DNA of 64,000 nucleotides, taken from Candidatus Lariskella endosymbiont of Epinotia ramella (GTDB taxonomy: Bacteria > Pseudomonadota > Alphaproteobacteria > Rickettsiales > Midichloriaceae). The stretch spans positions 868,001-932,000 of the forward strand of contig NZ_OZ026472.1 in NCBI RefSeq assembly GCF_964019805.1. Reading direction: 5' to 3'. The notes under the pieces are model-generated. The model was not told the origin of the DNA and made no database searches. It saw only the letters and a program-made list of their open reading frames with translations. Below, one piece after another: positions 27,424-37,668 of the stretch. The first letter of the stretch is position 1; every line of letters starts with the position of its first letter. Position numbers and translations under genes: made by a program.

Positions 27424-28807
27424 TTATCCATTATTTATCAACCTTTGAGACACTTGCCAATAATGCATCCCAAATAAGCCTACAGCACTACCTAAAACAC
27501 CACATATCAAACTTGTCACAACCTAAATCTCCAACTATATAACCACTAGTTGCAGTACAAACTACAGCTAATATACTGGAAGTCACGAATGATTTATTAT
27601 TTGTTCTAAATTTCAGAAATCCTGCAGCAAGAGGTATCAATATCAATGGCTCCCAAAAACTACTTGCTAATAAACCAAGTTCTATTATTCCTTTTCCAGT
27701 TAAAGTTAAAAGAATGGCTAGAAAACCTATAATGAAAGTCATAACTTTTGCACTAATTAAAGCCTGCTTTTCTGTTAAAGGCACTAACTTTCTAATTATA
27801 TCGTGAACAGTGAGTACACTTGTAGTGTTAAGCCATGAATCTGCAGTGGACATTATTACTGCTAAAATTCCTGCTATAATCACACCTTTCAGCCCAATTG
27901 ATACATAATTTTCAATGAAGTAAACAAACGCAGTACTGGGAGATATATCAGGCGCTTTTGCTTTAATCATAAAGCCAATTGAACATATAATTGCTGCAAG
28001 CGGTATATGTAGCATGGCAACAATTTTCATACATTTGGTGAGTTGTACAGTATCTTTGCTTATTAAAAAACGCTGAATAAAAGTACCACAAGATTGCGGA
28101 AGCAAATTATAAAACATAAAGCCTAAAAATAGCCAAATATTCTCTTTATTGATATTCAATGTAAACATCTCTTTAGGTAAAGATTGAATTATACCTTCAT
28201 ACTCACCAACGTCATGATATGCAATGGAACATGTTATAGGGATGGCTATCATAAATACAGCGAATTGAAATACATCAGTGATTGCAACCGCATGTATCCC
28301 TCCAAATGCTGAATAAATTACCAATGCAGACACGCTAACAATAATAGCAAAAGAATCAGGAATCTTAAAAAAGTAATTTAAAATATAACCCATTGCCGTA
28401 GCCTGCAACGCTATAATTGAAGTTGAGACTAATACTGATGCTATGTTAGTAACCCATCTGCCAACTTTTCCGTATAATGATTCCATAATGTCACTAATCG
28501 AAATACAGTGACGGAATTGAGATATATTTTTTCCATATACCCAAACCATAATCAACCAGGTTACAGGTACCAACATACGCGCTACTGCGAAAAATACTCC
28601 ATACATGTAGATCTTTTCTACACTACCCATTGTAAGAGTAGCTCCCATATCAGTAGCAAATAAAGTGGCGACGATAACGATATCAGAAAAACATCCGTTA
28701 CCTAGAGTATATTCTTTAAGTGTCTTGACTGATTTTGATTTATATAAGCCAATCAATACACATGCTATGAGATAAATTATAACGATTGTCAAATCTACTG
28801 TATGCAT
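27424..28807 (-). CDS. Sodium:solute symporter family protein, 3'-frameshifted
   Basis: The main frame (27488-28807, 439 residues) has about 12 membrane helices and the SSS-family start TIVIIYLIACVLIGLYKSKS...LKEYTLG. It also has the helix segment VIYSAFGGIHAVAITDVFQF near residue 165 and LAVIMSTADSWLNTTSVL near residue 310. The frame then ends abruptly in CDKFDMWCFR. Shifting by one base near 27520 restores a typical tail, SLICGVLGSAVGLFGMHYW, ending at 27424, so a single-base indel probably removed the last ~25 native residues. The substrate (proline, pantothenate or another solute) cannot be told from sequence. It may be partly active or a young pseudogene. Confidence 0.8.
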
Positions 28808-29617
28808 GTTTAACCTTAATATTATTAGTCAGTTAGATTTATAAATGTAATAACATCAATGTGAAAAATTTGAATAAGCTATCAAATCTATATAACAATC
28901 TTTGATTATTTCTTCTTTACAATGCACGAGACTTCATCATCGAATTGAAATAAAAATATGAATAACACCTTGCTTACAGTTGAGATATTCAATCAATGCG
29001 TTTTCACTGTTGAAAAAATTTCAATAGTAATTTTTGATAAAAACTCTTGTTATAGTACTGAAACATCCATTCTCAAACACTATGATAACTCCTGTTCGTG
29101 CTATATGAGATAAATTTTGTATTTCTATGAGCATGTTTTGATGCTCAAGGTAAAGCACATCGCTTAATGCGGGTAAAGGCATTGCTTTTGCTTGCACGTA
29201 CTTTTAAAGAACGAGGTTTTGAGAGATTCGTTTTAATATGCTGCTTAAGATGAGCCAGTAAGAAAATCACAGCATGTTCTGAGAATATTTTAGCGTTTAG
29301 AGGCAAATTTATAACTTTCACTCTGAATACAACACACAGATTCCTTATGTAGGGTTATTACAAGTTTTTGTATTGTAGCAGAGTCTATGAAATTATAAAT
29401 ATTTAATTAGAATATTAATGCTTTAAGTTGTGATTGCTATGTGCATCAGGAAAATAGAATAGTCTATACGCTAACAATAGATTTGCTGAGCAACTCAATT
29501 TTTAACTGACAAACTAATTTAAGTTGAGAGAATAAAAAGGTAAGTACAGTAGAGTATTGCAAGAGTTTTTTATCATGTTTATATCCAACAACATGCAAAA
29601 AAATACGCTATTTTTGG
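28808..29617. other. Gene-free stretch upstream of the symporter
   Basis: About 810 bp without a plausible ORF on either strand. It is AT-rich with no repeat shared with other parts of the window that I can see, and no tRNA-like fold. Promoters for the minus-strand symporter would lie at its left end. It may be degraded coding sequence. Confidence 0.5.
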
Positions 29618-29852
29618 TCTATCCGTCAAAAATTACATGTATAAAAATTAGCTTTTAGAACTGCCCTACGCTAATTTTCGGATATATAACTTGCCTATAC
29701 TTGCAAATACTACTTTAGATACTACCGCTCAAAATACATAAGGTTTTGAGCAATTTTGCCGCTTTTTCTGCTGGATTTATGCGCACCATAAACGCTTGCA
29801 ATCAAGATAAACCATATGTTCCTTAGAGTTATGACGCAGGCGACTTTATACT
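29618..29852 (-). repeat. Dispersed repeat with IS-like end, behind a split gene
   Basis: This begins 'gtctatccgtcaaaaatta', an IS-type end, then shows 'ctgccctacgctaattttcggatatat', 'cataaggttttgagcaattttgcc' and 'ttccttagagttatgacgcaggcgactt'. It is a shortened, minus-oriented copy of the family and ends 8 bp before the stop codon of the neighbouring gene. Confidence 0.7.
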
Positions 29853-29859
29853 GATTATA

Positions 29860-31244
29860 CTATGGTTTATCACTATTAAATTGCAGAATTATAGAAGATA
29901 AACTTTGCCATTCTGGAGATTGCAATAATACATCTAGTTCTTTGCCATTTATATTTAAGCTTTTATCATTCTCCAAATCGTTATATGAAATTTTTAAGTC
30001 GCAATCATGAGAATTTCTCTCGCAAATAGGATTTAAAGCTTCAAGTAGTGCAGCTCGAAGATTGACAGAAGATTTAATAAGGTCTTGATCTGTTAGCTTC
30101 TTATAAAGTGGAGACAATTTATATTCTATATAATCGAGTAAGTTTGTTACTGTTCTTTGAATTGAAGGAGTATATAAACTAAGATGAGTTGTTTTAGTAT
30201 TCAAATATTTTTGTAATATAGCATTAAGTATATTACCATCTACATTAAATGTACATGACATATTTAAAGGTGCTTTTTGAGAGTACGCATGCTTTAAATC
30301 ACAAGCAAGCGATATATTCTTTATGTTTAAAATAGGATATAGTACTTCATACAGCTCGCTTCTTGCTGCTTTAAGATTTGGTAACATATTGGAAGCAAAT
30401 GGGTATAATACATCGAAAGCTTCTGTTAAATAAATATCATTATCACTGTGTTTTTTTGCTGTCAAAATATTTAGGTTTAGCGCGAGAGAGTCAGAACTTA
30501 CGAGTTTAATATCAAGTTTTTCATTAAAATGCCTATCATTTGCAGTAAGTATTATATCTATATTATAATATTTATTTTGAATCTTTTCAAATTCTTTTAT
30601 TTCATCACTTTCGAATTCTTTGCGTAAAAGCTTTATAACGAAATCACGTATTTCATTAGTATATTTAGTTTGTACATTCAACTTATAGCGTGCTGGTAGA
30701 GATAGTGCAGTTAAATTGGTTACAACTTTATTAAAAGCATCGTCTTCCTGTTGAGTAAAGTTATCACCTAGCATTGTAGTAGCATTAAAAAAGTCTACTT
30801 TATTTCGTATAACTGTACATTCAAGCAAATAATCTACATTTTCTATTTCTTGAATAGATTTTGAGTCTCTGCTGAAATTAATATCTTGCGCAGCCCATAC
30901 TGCATCACCATTTTTTGCATCATACAGTAGTATAGCACCAGACTTTATTGAGATGTTTTGCAGATTGTCATTTGAACTCCGAAAGCTGAGGACAAAGTCA
31001 TATACTTCTGCTCGTTGAGGTTCATTACTAGAAGATGTGTCAAACGTTTGTAAGTTAAAATCAGATGATATTCTATTCAAGTTTATGATTGGAATATGTC
31101 GTATTATAAGAGGTTTTCTAGTTGCGGCAACTAGCTTCAAATCCTTTATATTGCCATAATACCCTTTAAGCAAATCCTCTCTAGCTTCATCTAGGTTATA
31201 GGTTAGCTGAAAATCCTCCAACGCAATAGAAAATAGATATTTAT
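29860..31244 (-). pseudogene. Membrane-anchored protein of unknown function, C-terminal part (split by IS)
   Basis: This frame of about 460 codons reads KYLFSIALEDFQLTYNLDEA from the IS border to FNSDKP. The N-terminal part with the membrane anchor is at 32145-32314. Deleting IS5-type copy 4 and one TA gives a continuous 518-residue frame. The intact protein would have one N-terminal membrane helix and a long, mostly beta-like periplasmic part. The layout resembles AsmA/DUF945/DUF2125-type proteins, but I see no diagnostic motif. A TTG near 31221 might allow a truncated product without the anchor; this is unlikely to be functional. Confidence 0.8.
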
Positions 31245-32144
31245 TAGACCTCTTGCATAACCTATTTAAAGCTCAAAGTTATAGATACCAGCAAGTAAAT
31301 TAAACCTTAAACCGAATCGTTTTCTTCTGTTCCTATAACGATCAGCGATAATTTTAAATCGTTTGATCATGCCTATGACGTTTTCATTTAAAACACGTTC
31401 ACTAGACAATTGACGATTTTTCTTTTTATCTTTCCTGCTTAGTGGTCGCTTTTTTGTCTTTTTCTTTGGTAACTCTGAATTATAATGCAACTTATCAATG
31501 CCTTGATAACCAGTATCTGTAAGAACTTTAATCTCAGGGTGGATGTGAACTCCGGATTCTTTAAATAACCTGAAATCATGACGCTTGCCATTAGAAAAAT
31601 TAGTGCAAATGATTTCTTTTTTCCTTTTATCCACAATAAGCTGAGTTTTTAGAGTATGTCGCCTCTTTTTTCCCGAATAAAAGTGCTTCTGTTTTTTTTA
31701 GGTCGTTCTATCGGTGTTTCAGTAGCATCAATTAACACAAGTTCGTATTCAGAATCGCTTTTTAGTAATGCTTTACGTCCAGGTAGTGAAAATCGTTTAT
31801 CTTTAATTAGAGTATCTTCAATCCAACGTATATTACGATAACAGGCACTTTCACTTATTCCATAACTGCGGGAAATATGAAAATATGTCCTGTATTCACG
31901 CAAGTACTCAAGCGTCATGAGTAATCGATCTTCTAAAGCCAATTTATTGGGTTTTCCACCTTGAGACTTTAAAATAGCTTCAGCTTCTTTTAATATACTT
32001 AGTATAACTTCAAACGTTCCTCGTTTAATGCCAGTAAGCCTGCGAAACTCTTCTGCGTATTCATCTTTGATGTTTTCAAACTTCATGTTATCCTTGATAA
32101 AATCAAGGATTTTAATCAATTTATATGGTTATGCAAGAGGTCTA
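31245..32144 (-). mobile_element. IS5-type insertion sequence, copy 4 (inside a gene)
   Basis: This inverted copy carries the same 900-bp unit. It splits a gene so that removing the IS and one of the two flanking TAs restores a single open frame of 519 codons. This shows the element duplicates the dinucleotide TA on insertion. Confidence 0.96.
31266..32086 (-). CDS. IS5-type transposase, split by -1 frameshift (copy 4)
   Basis: Frames are identical to copy 1 on the opposite strand. The N-terminal frame ends at 31649 and the C-terminal frame runs to 31266, joined by slipping at the eight-A run (31692-31699). Confidence 0.9.
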
Positions 32145-32314
32145 TTGACCTTAATATTGCTATATGAGAGATAAGGCTTCTTTTCTTCTAATGCTGGTAT
32201 TATATATTGCTTTGTATAATAATCAAAAAGATAAGCGCAGTATTGCCAAAAAAATGCTAAAGAAAGCAGCAAAATACTAGCTATACGAACCACCCAACGC
32301 CTTTTCATAAACAA
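32145..32314 (-). pseudogene. Membrane-anchored protein of unknown function, N-terminal part
   Basis: The first ~57 codons read MFMKRRWVVRIASILLLSLA, a basic start plus one membrane helix, then TKQYIIPALEEKKPYLSYSN up to the IS at 32144. The frame continues in 29860-31244. A second in-frame ATG two codons in is also possible as start. Confidence 0.75.
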
Positions 32315-32957
32315 AAATCCCCGATATTTTGTGGCATTATAGCATAGATCTTTTAATAGATCAATTATTATCTGCTTTATGCGTAATTACATTATTATGG
32401 CTTGAAATATATATGTAGACGTGTATAAATCTTCATAGAAGAGTATATTATTCAATAAATAAATCAACTGTTTTGGATAATGATATCTTTATGCAAATTT
32501 TGCCCTATAATATCGTTTGATTTTGCAAAAATACATTGTTAATTCTTTTTAAGAAATGATTTATGTACAGTAATAACTATGGCACTGCCTTTATAAATGC
32601 ACGCGCGAGGATTTTAAGGACATGATTCTTTAGAGTACCAGTTCATTTCTGAATCAAATATTATATATATTTGCAAAGAAATTAATGAAGTATATGGAAA
32701 ATCAGACTAAAAAAAGTCTACACAATGACTTCGCCGGCAATACCATAGAATGACTCTGCGACAATGGCATATATACTCGTCATACTTATGAAATGGTATA
32801 TGTTCAGAATGTCTTGTAATAAAATTATAAAGCATTATATTTGCAATACAGTCAATTGCTAAAATTATATGAACATCATATATAGCATTAGAATAAGTAT
32901 ACTCCTCATACTTTTTCAAAATTGGTACCTTTCAGGAATTTTTTTGAAGTTTAACTT
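32315..32957. other. Gene-free stretch with a repeat fragment at 32575-32745
   Basis: About 640 bp without a supported gene. At 32575-32745 lies a piece of the dispersed family ('gcactgcctttataaatgcacgc', 'gaaattaatgaagtatatgg'). A 70-codon minus-strand ORF at 32707-32919 overlaps it and shows no family features. 'tttttttgaagtttaactt' near 32940 is a scrap of the second dispersed family. The rest is featureless AT-rich DNA. Confidence 0.5.
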
Positions 32958-33392
32958 GTTCATCCGCCAAAAATTGATTCGCTATGCAAATAAATTTTTG
33001 TGGAAAAGTGAAATGTGCAAAAATTAGCTTTTAGATCTGCCATGCGCTAATTTTCGGATATATTAATTGGTCCTATGCTGCGCGCAAACACTACTTTTGC
33101 AACAATCCTTTTTGTTTGTTTTTAAATGATTCTTTTATCATTTTTTGGATTGTTGCACTTCGTTTTAGAATGCAAGGCGCGTACTAATTAAATACCAACT
33201 ATTCATACCTGCGGTATACTGAAAACTATAAAGTCGTTGCGTCATAGCTCTAAGAAGCTGAGGACTTATCTCGGCCTGCAAGCGGTTATGATGCGCAGCA
33301 AGTCCAGCAGAAGAAGTGGTAAAATTGCCAAAAACCTTATGGATTTTGTTAAGCATTGCCAAGCTAATTTTTGTACTTTTTGGCGGATAGAC
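32958..33392. repeat. Two-ended MITE, 435 bp
   Basis: Both ends are IS-like: left 'gttcatccgccaaaaattg', right (reverse complement) 'gtctatccgccaaaaagta'. This member therefore has terminal inverted repeats and defines the outer limits of the dispersed family. Inside are the 'ctaattttcggatatatta' and 'tagctctaagaagctgagg' modules. A nested hairpin element at about 33098-33177 is shared with the region after virD4. Confidence 0.75.
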
Positions 33393-33400
33393 TATTTCCT

Positions 33401-34030
33401 TTAAGAAAAACTATCGATATAATCTATAAGTGGAATATAAGATTTAGTTTTTTCAGAATATGTAAGTATCTCTCCCTTTTCTATATCAAAAAACCATAAG
33501 TGTATGCTCAGCCTCTGGTTTACGACTTGCTCACGAATCCAAGGAAAAGTTAAACAATTGCTATAAGATTTATGCAAGGCTAATTTTGCATAATCATCTG
33601 TACTATGAATGATGCACTCATCTTCTGGCTTTATTATAGATACCCAATTCGTAATAAAATCATTAGTATTTTTATATGCACTACTCAATAAAGCTTGTAT
33701 TCCACCACATTTACTATGCCCCAGCAATATTAAATGCCCAACTTCTAAGAAACAAATACCAAATTCAAGTGCGGCGCTAGTACCGTGATGCGCTTCATCT
33801 TTCTCATAATGTGGCACAATATTTGCAACATTACGTACCACAAATAGCTCACCAGGATCACATTGTAATATCAGTGCTGGATCAACTCTTGCATCACAAC
33901 AAGATACTACCATGACGTCAGGTTTTTGCCCATATTGAGATAATTGTCGCATAACTATGCTATCATTTAGCACATACTTTTCTCTAAATGCGTGATAGCC
34001 ACTAAGTACTTCTCTAAAACTTCTTCTCAT
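33401..34030 (-). CDS. Beta-class carbonic anhydrase
   Basis: The enzyme interconverts CO2 and bicarbonate in the cytoplasm. The 209-residue protein has the zinc-binding and catalytic residues of the beta class: Cys and Asp in VSCCDARVDP near residue 42, and His and Cys in LGHSKCGGIQALL near residue 104. FVVRNVANIVP between them is also conserved. Length is normal. It stands alone on the minus strand, directly after a MITE that ends 8 bp beyond its stop codon. Confidence 0.93.
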   Translation of the reverse strand: MRRSFREVLSGYHAFREKYVLNDSIVMRQLSQYGQKPDVMVVSCCDARVDPALILQCDPGELFVVRNVANIVPHYEKDEAHHGTSAALEFGICFLEVGHLILLGHSKCGGIQALLSSAYKNTNDFITNWVSIIKPEDECIIHSTDDYAKLALHKSYSNCLTFPWIREQVVNQRLSIHLWFFDIEKGEILTYSEKTKSYIPLIDYIDSFS

Positions 34031-34159
34031 CTAAGAATATCTTTTATTTCATGTTATATTTGCAGCAGCACTATTAAAATAACAACACTAATTTGTAAAA
34101 TTTTTGAGAATATGTAAAAGTATTTGACGAAGAAATTAACTTATAATCTAAAAAAGCAT

Positions 34160-34275
34160 AGCCAAAATACTTCTTATGTATTGTGCTTATATGCTGCTTT
34201 GCACTCTTTCCAGCTCTTTTTGAAGTTTAACTTTATATATATAACTGATACCAACTCTTCATTTATTCAAAAGTA
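34160..34275. repeat. Second dispersed repeat family (~110 bp), copy c
   Basis: The blocks 'cttatgtattgtgctta', 'ccagctctttttgaagtttaac' and 'ttcatttattcaaaagtatataact' align with the copies at 11700 and 14238. It lies in the gap between rsfS and the carbonic anhydrase gene. Confidence 0.5.
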
Positions 34276-34347
34276 TATAACTAGCAGAAGCTAATATAAT
34301 CAACCATCCTCATCCTTGATTTCAATAAACATATCGCCACAAAATCC

Positions 34348-34698
34348 TTAGTTATCCCATAGTTTATCTATATCATATTGCAACCTCGTCTCTGGCTGAA
34401 ATATATGTACTATCACATCCTTTATATCTATCAGAACCCACTTTCCTGTATTAAGTCCTTCTATATTAAAACCATCGCTGGTGTGACTTTTTAATTCTTG
34501 CGAAAGGTTGTCAGCTAATGATTTCACATGTCTCATAGAAAGACCAGATGCAATTATCATATAGCGCGCTATATCTGTCTTCCCTTCTAGATCTATGACA
34601 TGTATTTCTTCAGCTTTATCTGCATCTAACTTTTGTACAGTTATATCTCTGATTTTTTCAGCTGTATACATGGTATTTGAAGTAGCTTTTGTATCCAT
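34348..34698 (-). CDS. rsfS: Ribosomal silencing factor RsfS
   Basis: RsfS binds ribosomal protein L14 and blocks subunit joining when nutrients are short. The 116-residue protein has the whole family domain: DLEGKTDIARYMIIASGLS, then RHVKSLADNLSQELK, and WVLIDIKDVIVHIFQPETR near residue 87. The C-terminus, YDIDKLWDN, matches the usual Y-x-L-E-x-L-W ending. No nadD neighbour is present, unlike many bacteria. Confidence 0.93.
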   Translation of the reverse strand: MDTKATSNTMYTAEKIRDITVQKLDADKAEEIHVIDLEGKTDIARYMIIASGLSMRHVKSLADNLSQELKSHTSDGFNIEGLNTGKWVLIDIKDVIVHIFQPETRLQYDIDKLWDN

Positions 34699-34757
34699 CT
34701 TATTTAATCTATTACTCTCTATACTATATTCTATTGAATGATTTTACACAAATTTAT

Positions 34758-34946
34758 ATGGTATATGCAAAATACAAAAACGGTCGCGATGAATTGCAGA
34801 CTGTTAAACAAAAATTTATAAATATGAATGCAAATTTTTTTCTAGAAAAAGCAATTAGTGAATACCAAACAAATGCCTTTGAAATATTTTACTTCAATCT
34901 TTTTGAAAAAGAAGAACTCGAATACGTCACTAGTTCTATAATCTAA
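34758..34946 (+). CDS. Small hypothetical protein (62 residues)
   Basis: A short frame from the ATG at 34758 (MVYAKYKNGRDELQTVKQKF) to 34946 lies divergent from rsfS. An upstream in-frame start would add a hydrophobic stretch of doubtful reality. No family is recognised; composition is charged and plausible for a protein. Low confidence that it is expressed. Confidence 0.35.
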   Translation: MVYAKYKNGRDELQTVKQKFINMNANFFLEKAISEYQTNAFEIFYFNLFEKEELEYVTSSII

Positions 34947-35059
34947 TTTAAGTTACTTGACACTATATGGCCATGTTTCTTATCTATAATCCTGTAACCA
35001 AAAGTCATTATGTAAGCCTTTTTAGTCTAATATTCCATATTACTTCCCGGATTTCTTTA

Positions 35060-35450
35060 CAAATATGCAAAAGTATTAGGCGCAGAAATTAACTTGTACT
35101 ATCAAAAATTATGCAATCAAAATCCGTGCGCGGGCTTGCTTAAGGTAGCGCCATATCAAAATACTTTTTAGTATTCACAATCTTTGAGTTTTAACTGCGT
35201 CAGTTCTTATAAATGAGACCAATTGTATACCAAAGCGTGCCATACTTCAAGTGCCGCGTTATATTGAAATCCAAATAGCTTTTATAGCATAAATCTTAGG
35301 ATTTATATGGATTGCAGGCAAGCATTAGACGGCGCGTACTACTTGTACTCTCAAAAATCATGCCATGAAAATCCATAAGATTTTTGGCAATGTTGCCACA
35401 CATAAATCATGCGCTTTTTAGAGCTATGATGCATGCAACTACCTAATGTT
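35060..35450. repeat. Scrambled dispersed-repeat pieces
   Basis: Fragments of the first family occur in broken order: 'gcagaaattaacttgtact', 'aatccgtgcgcgggcttgc', 'cttaggatttatatggattgcagg', 'ccataagatttttggcaatg' and 'gagctatgatgcatgcaact'. No complete copy remains and no gene is visible between 34947 and 35505. Confidence 0.55.
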
Positions 35451-35505
35451 TTTCGATATTCTGATTGCGCAACTAAGGCACTTATTGGATTTAGCACTGC
35501 TTCAT

Positions 35506-36756
35506 CTACTCATGTTCTAGCTCTTCATTTAATAATATAATACATAAAATTGAAGGAACTGATAGCATGCTAGAAAATACAAAAAAATACGTCCATCCAA
35601 CATTAGAAGCTATAACACCAGAAAATGAACAAAATATCGCTCTTGACATACCAGATAGCGCTATAAGGATAGAATAATGTGTAGCAAAAAATCTTGAATC
35701 GCGACAAAGGAAGCACATGTAATGTATTAATGCGACATTACAAATGCTGCTGCAAAAACTTTCTGCTATGGAGACAGATGCCATCAAAAAGTCGTTTTTG
35801 ACGCTGTGTACAAGAATTATGAATAATAGATTAGTAACTGCAGCCATAACCTCAGCTACAAGTAACACCTTCCAAAGCTTTGCAATTTTTAACAAATAAG
35901 CACCAGCAACTGTTCCAAAAGCAACTCCTATAACACTACTAACTTGTGAAAAACCAGCTATCTCTGGCTTAGAAAAGCCTATCTCTGTCAAAAATGGGAT
36001 CAGCATTACATCTATAAATCCATCACTTAGCTTATAAAACGATAAAACCGGTATTATATAATATAAGCGAGGGATTTGAAAAACTGTGGAAAATGCATTA
36101 TATACATTAGTGCGGAACCAACCGCCAAATGATGATATACAATGATCACCTCTTACTCTTTTATCATCTCTTGAAAAGAAAAGAGTCACCATACATACTA
36201 AAATTGGTATGATCATCACTAGAAAAACCAACCGCCACGATATAAAAGAAGCAAGATATAGGCAAAAACCTCCAGCAAATAAAAACCCAACTCTAAAACC
36301 CCAAATTACAACTGGATTTCCAATAATCAACTGTTCTCTGGAAAATAGCTCCATCTTATATGCTTCAAGACATATATCATAGGTAGCACCAAAAAGTGAT
36401 ATTAAAAGAGTAAGTACAAACAGGCTCTTAATGTTACTCACGTCAAGAAAAGCTATAAATACCATACAGATGATCAATAGCACCTGCATAGATATCATCC
36501 ATTCTTTTCTAGCACCAAAGTTTTCGGGAAATACTTTAATTCGACAAGAATCTACTAAATATGCCCAAACGTATTTGAACGAATATGGCAACATTCTTAA
36601 AGAAAGAAGGCCTATAACTTCCAGAGAAACAGCGTGATCATTCAATAATGCAGTCACTGTAAGCACAAGCAACCCATATACAACACCACTACTTACGCTC
36701 ATTAAAAAGCCGGTGATATAGCGATTTATAAACGCTCCGTTAAAGATAATACTCAT
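35506..36756 (-). CDS. AmpG-like MFS permease
   Basis: The 416-residue protein has 12 predicted membrane helices. It matches the AmpG branch: SSGVVYGLLVLTVTALL at the start, IGLLSLRMLPYSFKYVWAYL with the charged pair between helices 2 and 3, and SLFGATYDICLEAYKMELF near residue 125. The latter is close to the usual ATQD-x-x-x-D-A-Y-R segment. AmpG proteins import anhydro-muropeptides for cell-wall recycling. Several Rickettsiales keep multiple AmpG-like genes whose substrates are unknown, so the substrate here is uncertain. The stop codon of sdhB is 22 bp upstream. Confidence 0.8.
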   Translation of the reverse strand: MSIIFNGAFINRYITGFLMSVSSGVVYGLLVLTVTALLNDHAVSLEVIGLLSLRMLPYSFKYVWAYLVDSCRIKVFPENFGARKEWMISMQVLLIICMVFIAFLDVSNIKSLFVLTLLISLFGATYDICLEAYKMELFSREQLIIGNPVVIWGFRVGFLFAGGFCLYLASFISWRLVFLVMIIPILVCMVTLFFSRDDKRVRGDHCISSFGGWFRTNVYNAFSTVFQIPRLYYIIPVLSFYKLSDGFIDVMLIPFLTEIGFSKPEIAGFSQVSSVIGVAFGTVAGAYLLKIAKLWKVLLVAEVMAAVTNLLFIILVHSVKNDFLMASVSIAESFCSSICNVALIHYMCFLCRDSRFFATHYSILIALSGMSRAIFCSFSGVIASNVGWTYFFVFSSMLSVPSILCIILLNEELEHE

Positions 36757-36778
36757 AAGCTGATTTAATGAGCTAAGC

Positions 36779-37555
36779 TCAGCATCTCTCGACTAACATC
36801 TCTTTAATCGATGCGATCGCCTTTGCAGGATTTAAATGTTTAGGACATGTCTTAGCACAATTCATTATTGTGTGGCAACGATAAAGACGCATAGAATCAT
36901 CAAGAAAATCCAACCTTTCATCTCTAGCCTCATCTCTACTATCAACAAGCCATCTATAGGCTTGTAATAGTACAGCAGGTCCAAGGTATTTATCCCCATT
37001 CCACCAGTAACTCGGGCAACTAGTTGAGCAACATGCGCATAGGATGCACTCATATAGACCATCCAACTTCGCTCTATCAGACTCAGACTGCAGTAGTTCA
37101 ACACCTGAATGCGCTTCACTTTTATTTTGCATCCAAGGCTTTACTGACGTTAATTGTTTATAAAAATTTGATAAATCTGGTACCAAATCCTTTACAACAG
37201 GCATATGTGGAAGTGGATAAACTTTTACATCACCTTTTATCTCATCTATATGCTTAATACACGCAAGTGTATTAGTTCCATCTATATTCATTGCACAACT
37301 ACCACACACCCCTTCTCTGCAAGAGCGCCTAAAAGTTAATGTGCTGTCTATTTCATTTTTTATATATATGAGCGCATCCAATACCATAGGACCATACTTT
37401 GTAGGGTCTATTACATAAGTATCTAATGTAGGATTCTCTCCCTCATTCCCAGCATATCTGTATATTTTAAATGTTCTAGAAACAGCACTATCTGAGCAAG
37501 AATATTCTTTACCCTTAAGAACTTTAGAATTTTTTGGCAATGTAAAATGAACCAT
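36779..37555 (-). CDS. sdhB: Succinate dehydrogenase iron-sulfur subunit
   Basis: SdhB carries electrons from the flavoprotein SdhA to quinone in respiratory complex II at the inner membrane. I choose the ATG at 37555 ([18 protein letters not shown]), giving 258 residues; an upstream ATG at 37636 would add 27 atypical residues. Cluster ligands are intact: [10 protein letters not shown] for [2Fe-2S] near residue 68, and [16 protein letters not shown] plus [11 protein letters not shown] for the other two clusters. SdhA, SdhC and SdhD are not in this window, so the sdh genes are scattered or lie elsewhere. Confidence 0.96.
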   Translation of the reverse strand: MVHFTLPKNSKVLKGKEYSCSDSAVSRTFKIYRYAGNEGENPTLDTYVIDPTKYGPMVLDALIYIKNEIDSTLTFRRSCREGVCGSCAMNIDGTNTLACIKHIDEIKGDVKVYPLPHMPVVKDLVPDLSNFYKQLTSVKPWMQNKSEAHSGVELLQSESDRAKLDGLYECILCACCSTSCPSYWWNGDKYLGPAVLLQAYRWLVDSRDEARDERLDFLDDSMRLYRCHTIMNCAKTCPKHLNPAKAIASIKEMLVERC

Positions 37556-37668
37556 AGACGACCCTAAAAACACTAGATGATATAAAAACATACACCATAT
37601 ATAGCGGATAGTATAACTTTTACAGGAAATGAGCAAATATTTTATGGCAATTGATAAATTTTGTCACC

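Noticed and set aside
34689-34757. Hydrophobic N-terminal extension of the small ORF at 34758
   Set aside because: It overlaps the rsfS start region and looks like translated AT-rich DNA.
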